Source: Verticillium longisporum (lineage: Eukaryota > Ascomycota > Sordariomycetes > Glomerellales > Plectosphaerellaceae). Taken from it: a stretch of DNA of 64,000 nucleotides. How positions within the stretch are numbered: position 1 is the stretch's first letter; every line of letters begins with the position of its first letter. Positions 57,742 through 64,000 of this stretch are shown piece by piece. The position numbers and the translations under genes are program-made. Location: the NCBI GenBank assembly GCA_019188255.1, contig JAETXT010000003.1, positions 1,674,001-1,738,000 of the forward strand, in the 5' to 3' direction. The notes beneath the pieces are model-generated. The model had not been told where the DNA came from and did no database searches. It saw only the letters and a list, made by a program, of their open reading frames with translations.

Positions 57742-59189
57742 GATGATGGACGGCGTTCAGGTGAGGGAAGATGTTCTTCCAGGAACAAAAAGGTTGATGG
57801 GTATGTGGGTAGATAGGTAGGTAGGTATGCTGATCAAGAGAGCGCGTCCAATGTTGGTGAGAGGCCAAGTAGTGACACAGATCAGATGGGATGGAAGATC
57901 TCCTTTCCAACGAGGTGTTGAAGATGGGGGATCAGCGAGGTATAAGTGTGAACCAGTGGACTACTGACACAGGCACTACACCAGTAGAAGCTGAGGCCAG
58001 TGGTTTGGGCGGATCCAGGAGAGAGAGAGAGAGGCCTGGGAAGCAAGTCGTCTGAAGCTTGTCGCACACTGGTCAGCGGGACATGGGGTGGTGGAGATCG
58101 CCCTTTGGTCCGTTCGCTGCCTTTTGGGGTGGGAGGGGCAAAGAGGAGTGGTGCAGAAGCTGTGACGGCTCCGACTCAGGGAGATCGACAGAGCAATGCC
58201 CCGTAGAAGAGAGGCCGAGGTGGCAGGGATTTGGGGCGATTAGGTAGGGTCGCAGGCTGGCTCAGATTGGAGACCAGGTTGCCAGGGGATGGAAGGGTGG
58301 GTGTCAAGATGGCTCTGCGCGCCTTGTCCCTCGAGTAAAACGGCCTTTTTTTGAAGGTTTTTTGTTTTCTCAGTCGTCGTCTTCCACAATCGTGTGAATA
58401 GATGACGAGTATGTTTGGACAGGGGTCGTCCAAGAAGTAGATTAGGGAGGTAACAAATTGACTTGATCAAGTCCGATGAGTTTGTGGGGATGTCGTGGGC
58501 GTGCCAATACTGGGAACCAATATGGGATGGTCGATGGACAGCAGCCCCCTTTCGATTTGATGTTGAGAAGACACGCCTTGTCGTTCAGCAAGGCTGGCTC
58601 ACAGTCGCAGAGTCGCTGGAGGCGTACAACGTTGAGGGGGGGCGTGATACAAGTGAGAATGGTACTTGAGGGTACAGTAGGAGTGGAAGCCGTTTGAGAT
58701 GTCTAGTTTGGTTGTCAACGGCGTGATGATGATCATGAGGATCAGGAGTAAAATCGGGTCGCTGGCGTGGAGGGAGGCGAGGGGACAAGGCTTTTACATT
58801 CGTGGTGGCCGGGCTTTTTTGGGAGGAGTGACGACTGACGACAGAGAGAAACCCAACTGCCAGAAGGGCGGGCGAATGTGCGCGGGAGAGACACATCGAA
58901 GCTATGATGTCGGTTTTCCTCTGGACACTGAATGGGGTGGGTCGAGGGAAGGGGGTCGCCATAACAGCGAGGGCATTGACAGGGATAGGGGTTTGGGAAA
59001 AGAGGGGATAGGTACAGTAGAGCGGAAGGAAGGGGAGGGGGGCGTGTAGTGAAGAGGCAAAAAGAGGAAGGGTCCAGCAATGGGGAGGAGAGGGGGGATG
59101 TCTGTTTCTTTCGAAAGGCGCCCAGGGTCCGCAGGGACAGGGACGCGAAGCTGGGGGTACCGGTACCGGTAGCAGCATCGGTATTGGTG

Positions 59190-59212
59190 CTGGCGCTGGC
59201 GCTGGCGCTGGC
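59190..59212. repeat. CTGGCG hexamer repeat
   Basis: Three perfect CTGGCG copies plus a partial copy. Confidence 0.85.
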
Positions 59213-61294
59213 TGGTGGTTGTTCATGCCTGCTCCTCCAACTTTGCTTGCTTGGGGCCGTGAAACAGTCATTTTTCGACCTGTCCGTGCTCAGTGCAGCC
59301 GCCCCAGTACGGGGACCCGGCAAAAATGGCTGACATTAGAGGGTGAGTGCTAATATCGTTTTTGCTGTTGATTCATATCGGGAAGGACATGGCGTCTTGT
59401 AGTCTCGTCAACCCATCAAAACCCATGCCGATTCTCGAGACCAGCGTCCTGCCAGCCCCAAAAAAAGCCGCTGGATCGTGTTTCCCTGATCTCTGATGGA
59501 GACCAATATGCAGGGTCTGACGTTTCAACCGTGGCGGCTTGCGGCGCATCGCTGCCCTGACTCGGAGTGGCGTTGACGATATGGTAAATGCGGGATAGCT
59601 CTGAGCTTGGACGGGCAACTAGGGGCAACTTTGGCTGACGGGCAGCAAGAATCTGATGTAGGTAGGTGAAGACGTATGGACAGCGCTGTTGGTCGCATGC
59701 CCGCCGCCCCGTAGGTCAAGTTGATGGGACCACAGGACGGAATGGGGCAAAGCCACGGCCGGGTGTCTGTTTCCCGCCGCTGCAAGCCCCCCCTCGTCAG
59801 CGACGCCTGCCCGCGTCTACCATTGTAACGAAGGTGAACGCACTCTGGAAAGAACCCCCTCCTCCCTCGAAGCATATGCTGTCAACAATAGTGATATCAG
59901 TCCATGACAAAGAAGGATTTCTCAGAGTCGTCAAGACTACCAGAATTGGACCGTCTGCGTGGCATCGGCTGCATAGACGGAATATATTCACCTGCAACTG
60001 TCAGTGTTTCTTTCCCTCAATCCCCAACCACAGGAACTTGGTGGGCACATTGGACACCCAGTGATGGCCTGGGGCTCTCGGGGGGCCTGTCTCCCTGGTT
60101 CAGTGTGGCAGCGTGCTGCGCGATGTGGTGGATTAAAAAAAGTCGAGTGGGGGGAATGGACAGGATGAATGTGGATGCGGATGACGGCAAGGATGGGAAA
60201 GAGAGTTCCACAGACGTACTGCCTGCCACTGAGCATCGAGAAAAGGTCAAGTGTGAGGATAGGGCTTTTGGTCGAAGAGTGGGGTCATGGGGGCGTTGAT
60301 GCAGTAGAATGACGTCGGTGGGAGCAGGGGCGCTCCTTCTTGAAACAAACACCGCCCAGCATGCACACTGGGGCCTTCTCTCTCTTGCTCGCTCGCTCAC
60401 TGTTACTGTCGCTGTCACTGTTCACGTAGAGGACCGACCCTCTGTCCTCCCCGTCCCCCCAAATCGCCGCTGGGCCCCCCTTTGGCGGCGTCCCCTCTGG
60501 CGTCGCACCCCCTCCGCTAGGTTCCATCGCTTTTATCAGCCCGTTGTGTCATCAGGCAATTTCCAATGGCTGGCACGCATCCACTTATTGTGTGCGACAT
60601 GGGACGTGGATGTGGGGGCTCGAAAAGCCAGCCAGCCAGACGCTGATGCGTTGGACTGGATGGACTCATCGGTCGGGGAAAAGGGAATGCGGTGTGATGC
60701 GGCAGTAGATGCCAGTCGAAAGCTTGTTCCTCAAATGGGGGGGGGCGGTGGCAGTGCTCGCCTGTCTTCCCAGCTGCTGGCTGTACTGAGTTGCTATTAC
60801 AGACTGTTTTTGACCTGACAACGAAAGAAAAACTGGCGCGCACATCTCTTGTCGGGTCGGGGCATGACATCGGTGAACCGAGCAAGCGGGGTCCCACAGG
60901 CAGCCTTGCCTACAGTGGTCAACAGTGACATCAACAGTCCCAGCGCAAAGCGACGGCATCACTGCTATCCGTCCTCTGGGTATCTTCACACACGCCCACC
61001 ACTCACTCCACTTAGCTGCCCACCCTTTCACTCCCGATATGTCTGATGGACAAGCATCGTGTTCTTTTCCAGACTGCAGATTGGGGAAACAGGGAGTTCA
61101 TTCCAAGCGCACCGCACCGCATAGGATGGTCGCCCCGCCAGTCCAGTAGCTCGACTGGGGGCAGTTTGGTGCGCCTGGGAACAATGACGCTGGGACATGA
61201 GGTAATCATGTCACCTACGCAGCCTTGCCCTGTTGCCTTGCTTCCTTCAATCGTGGTGGGTTTCGTCTGACGTAGTGAGCTGAACCGTTTTGAC

Positions 61295-61332
61295 GTCGCG
61301 TCGCATCGCATCGCGTTGCATCGCACCGCATC
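61295..61332. repeat. Imperfect GCATC pentanucleotide repeat
   Basis: Reads as degenerate copies of TCGCG/TCGCA/TTGCA/CCGCA units in a row. Confidence 0.7.
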
Positions 61333-61777
61333 TTCGCCCAAAAGCCCATTGTGATCCTATTGACGTGCAAGCCCCTCAATGAATGCCCAGTGGCAATCCC
61401 GTTAAGGTATCCGAAATTGCTGCCTCATCATGTTGCATCGAACCCTTTGCGGCGGTATTTGTCAACGCATTGAGATGACCGTGAAGATCTAACATGGCCT
61501 TGTCTGCTTGATCGGGCCTGCCCCCGTCCGGTCGCCGGAGCACCCTCGTCTGGACGCCGACGGCGCTACTCCGAGCTCCGACTACCATTCGCTGGTCGCT
61601 GGTGCCGTGTCAGGAGTACCAGCAAACCTCGCTGTGCAGGGCAGGTCAGTCCGCTCTGGAGGTCGTCATGTCTCGGCAGGTTCTGGTCCACGATGCGTAG
61701 TGGTAGAATGGGTCCTGCAGAATCGAGGATATCATCCAACCTGCTTTCACGCCCAACGTCTCTCTTTCGCTCGCCTG

Positions 61778-61806
<29 letters not shown>
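61778..61806. repeat. (CT)14 microsatellite
   Basis: Perfect 29-base alternation of C and T. Confidence 0.97.
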
Positions 61807-61809
<3 letters not shown>

Positions 61810-64000
61810 ACTTGACTGAACCGATGCCCGCCATACTGTAAGAGCAAGCGTCTTGGGGAGGACCCACCACAGGCCTCTTCGTCGTCCTGTGAGATGATGG
61901 ATGATGGGAGTGGCGCCGCACTAGCTGGCCTTACCGCTGCAGGCCCCGAACGGTGCGGCAGGGATACCTGATGTACCTGTACCGAGTCTTGCGAGTCTAC
62001 CCTGTGCTCAGCAGAGCCAGTTCAGCGTCAATGACACCATCTTTTAGCGCACAACAGACGGGGCGGCGGAAGAGGCACACGCGCGCCTTTGCTAACAACG
62101 CTTTTTTGCCGACCCGAAAAGCCACCAATGGCGGCATGCTCATGCCTGCTCTGTTCTTCGTGGCGGCTGAATGCAAATGCGATGAAGATGAAGAAGGAAA
62201 GCGCGGGAAAAGGGCGCCCTGGCAGGGCTTGACACCATACCCCCTTCGCAATGCCACGGCCAGCAGCCATGTCTTAGAGTTGCGGACCGAATGTGCCATC
62301 AATATGCGTGAAAGTGCACGATACGACGCCGAGCCTTGGGAGTTGGGTCGGTCTTCTCATCATCTTTGCCATCTACTTCGTAACCATGCATGGCGCAGAC
62401 CTACTACCGCCTGGATCCTTTTTTCAATGTCGGCCGTGCGCCCGCCATTTCCTCAAGTCCGGCTAGAACATATTCGTCCCTATTCCCCATCATCAAATCT
62501 TGGCAATGGCGGAAACAGTCCGGGTGCGCTGACATCTGGTCGCGTTGATGAAATTCCGCGCGACCTAGTGCTCTCTACATCCCTGTGGAGGGGTTGACCG
62601 ATGCACTCTTCTTGGTCGGCACAGAGGCCCCCGGATTGCCATTGTGATTGTGGGGGGGAGCTGTCAACATGGCCGCCAGTGTCTGTGACCGCCTTGTCAA
62701 CACCGCCGTCGTAGTGTATCCTCTCTGAACAGACCGGAAATGGCTATACACAAGCGCAGTTTCGTAGGCGACACACAACCGTCCATTCGAGATGGAACGG
62801 GTTTAGCATCTTGCCCCGATGTCACCGTAGCTTTCATGTCTTGGATATTTCATTTTGTCGTGAATGAGACGAATCCTAGGATGTGCTCTAGCGGGTTGAA
62901 CAGATGTCATCCAAGCGAAAGCATGTCTTGGTCTTGGGTACTTGGGCACAAGGTGGGGGGGGGGCGAGAGTGCCGGAGCGTCCCCAATCCTCGAGATGTC
63001 TGGTGCGTTCATCTCGAATCCCGGCCAGCTAGGCTTTTTCAGGCCATCGCGTTGTAGCCGTAAGCCTGATTTAGACACATGAAACACGCTAGACCTGGGG
63101 GCACCCATGCTTCGAGGTCGTTGGAGAGCCCGTCGAGGTCGCCGATCATAGTGGACAGGGTGGGAACAGACGGGGCGCAAGGGGAATTTCGGAAATCTTT
63201 ACTCAATAGCACGTCAACGTCGTCAAGGCTGACCCGGCAGATGCTTGCTTCGTGCCGCCTTGCTGGTTGGTGTACTTGATGGCAACCCGTCACGAAACTT
63301 GCAGGAACCAAGAAGGGGTTCGAGCCAAGCCAGCAGCTATTGACTGACGGCGTCGAAGCCAATGATGCGGGACCTCATCCGCGCCAGTCGTTTGACTCTC
63401 GGACTGTCGAGGCATAGATGGGACATGGCAGGTTTGCGTTCCAGCCCTGGCCAGAGTCAGAGCTGGTCCTGGATATGCGGGTGATAGTTTAAGAGGGGCG
63501 ATGATTTCGGGATGCCACAATGCCTCTATTCAGATACCCGACGAAATGATGGTGCCGATCCTCTGACTCGATGGCAAGCTGGGCCCGGCACATGACCAGG
63601 CAAGACTAATGTCCAAGAGCCCAGGGCAGCCACAGCGTAGCATCGTGGGTTGCTGCAAGAAACGAAACATCCTTATCGGTACGCCAGGCGTCAATGATGG
63701 ACGATCATGTCGATTCTGTGGAGCCCTTACGACTAACAGCTTCACGGGATGCAACGCCGGTGGTGAATCCTAAGCGACAGAGATCGAAACTGCCAGCTGC
63801 CGGGTCGAGAACACTTGACGGGATGGTGGCTTTTGACGATCCGATCTGACGGCACTGGCAGTTGATGCTCCAGTGGTTTCATTCAGTCGTCGAACTGGAT
63901 TTCAGCATGGTTCTCTGGGGATTTTGAGATCATCATCAGTTATCATCAAACGACAGCGGCGCAAATGGCCCTACCTCCACAAGGTTTCCCAAAAGAGACG

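Larger units (their letters stand above)
57742..64000. other. 6.3-kb gene-free region upstream of the FlbC-like gene
   Basis: Holds the promoter and probably a long 5' leader of the minus-strand factor. Short TAGGTA words lie at about 57812-57826 and 59658-59666. Simple repeats: CTGGCG units at 59190-59212, GCATC-like pentamers at 61295-61332 and a CT microsatellite at 61778-61806. Open frames of up to 214 codons show no conserved features. I see no RNA gene. Confidence 0.5.

Noticed and set aside
61953..62597. 214-codon plus frame
   Set aside because: No domain or splice support; composition like surrounding spacer.

Overview
The window looks like nuclear DNA of a filamentous ascomycete, most likely a Sordariomycete. 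Genes are monocistronic on both strands. Introns are short (53 to about 190 bp) with GT...AG ends, and CDS are GC-rich at third positions. The gene set includes fungus-restricted families (KAR9, PalC, RAX2, an FlbC-like C2H2 factor) and protein sequences typical of moulds. I see no rRNA, tRNA, CRISPR or prokaryotic features. I support 15 protein genes and one probable gene relic; their spans cover about half of the 64 kb.

Layout. 1-12.4 kb, all on the minus strand: the 5' part of gfa1 (hexosamine synthesis for chitin; its 3' end is outside the window), rpt4 (26S proteasome ATPase), an unassigned fungal 550-aa protein, and a decayed gene relic. 14.6-34.6 kb is the gene-dense core: KAR9 (+), palC (-), ALG6 (+), OGG1 (+), SF3B1 (+), LSM2 (-), UTP12 (-) and ARPC2 (+). 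36-48.2 kb: a secreted HExxH protein (-), RAX2 (+) and PSO2/SNM1 (+). 48.2-64 kb is almost gene-free, with only the FlbC-like factor (-) at 56.5-57.7 kb.

The genes are mostly unrelated housekeeping functions rather than a pathway cluster. Three RNA-processing genes are neighbours (SF3B1, LSM2, UTP12). Several others concern wall and polarity (gfa1, RAX2, KAR9, ARPC2), and two are DNA-repair genes (OGG1, PSO2). UTP12 and ARPC2 share a 301-bp divergent promoter; palC and ALG6 share 767 bp.

The strongest unexpected signal concerns data quality. Six conserved genes contain nine reading-frame breaks. Every one is a one-base deficit at or beside a short homopolymer, with no room for an intron, which points to systematic homopolymer undercalling in the assembly rather than to pseudogenes. 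I found no convincing new multi-gene system. The most biological leads are the gene-poor region around the FlbC-like gene, the gene relic at 11.5-12.1 kb, the in-frame tail after the KAR9 stop codon, and the secreted HEYGH protein.
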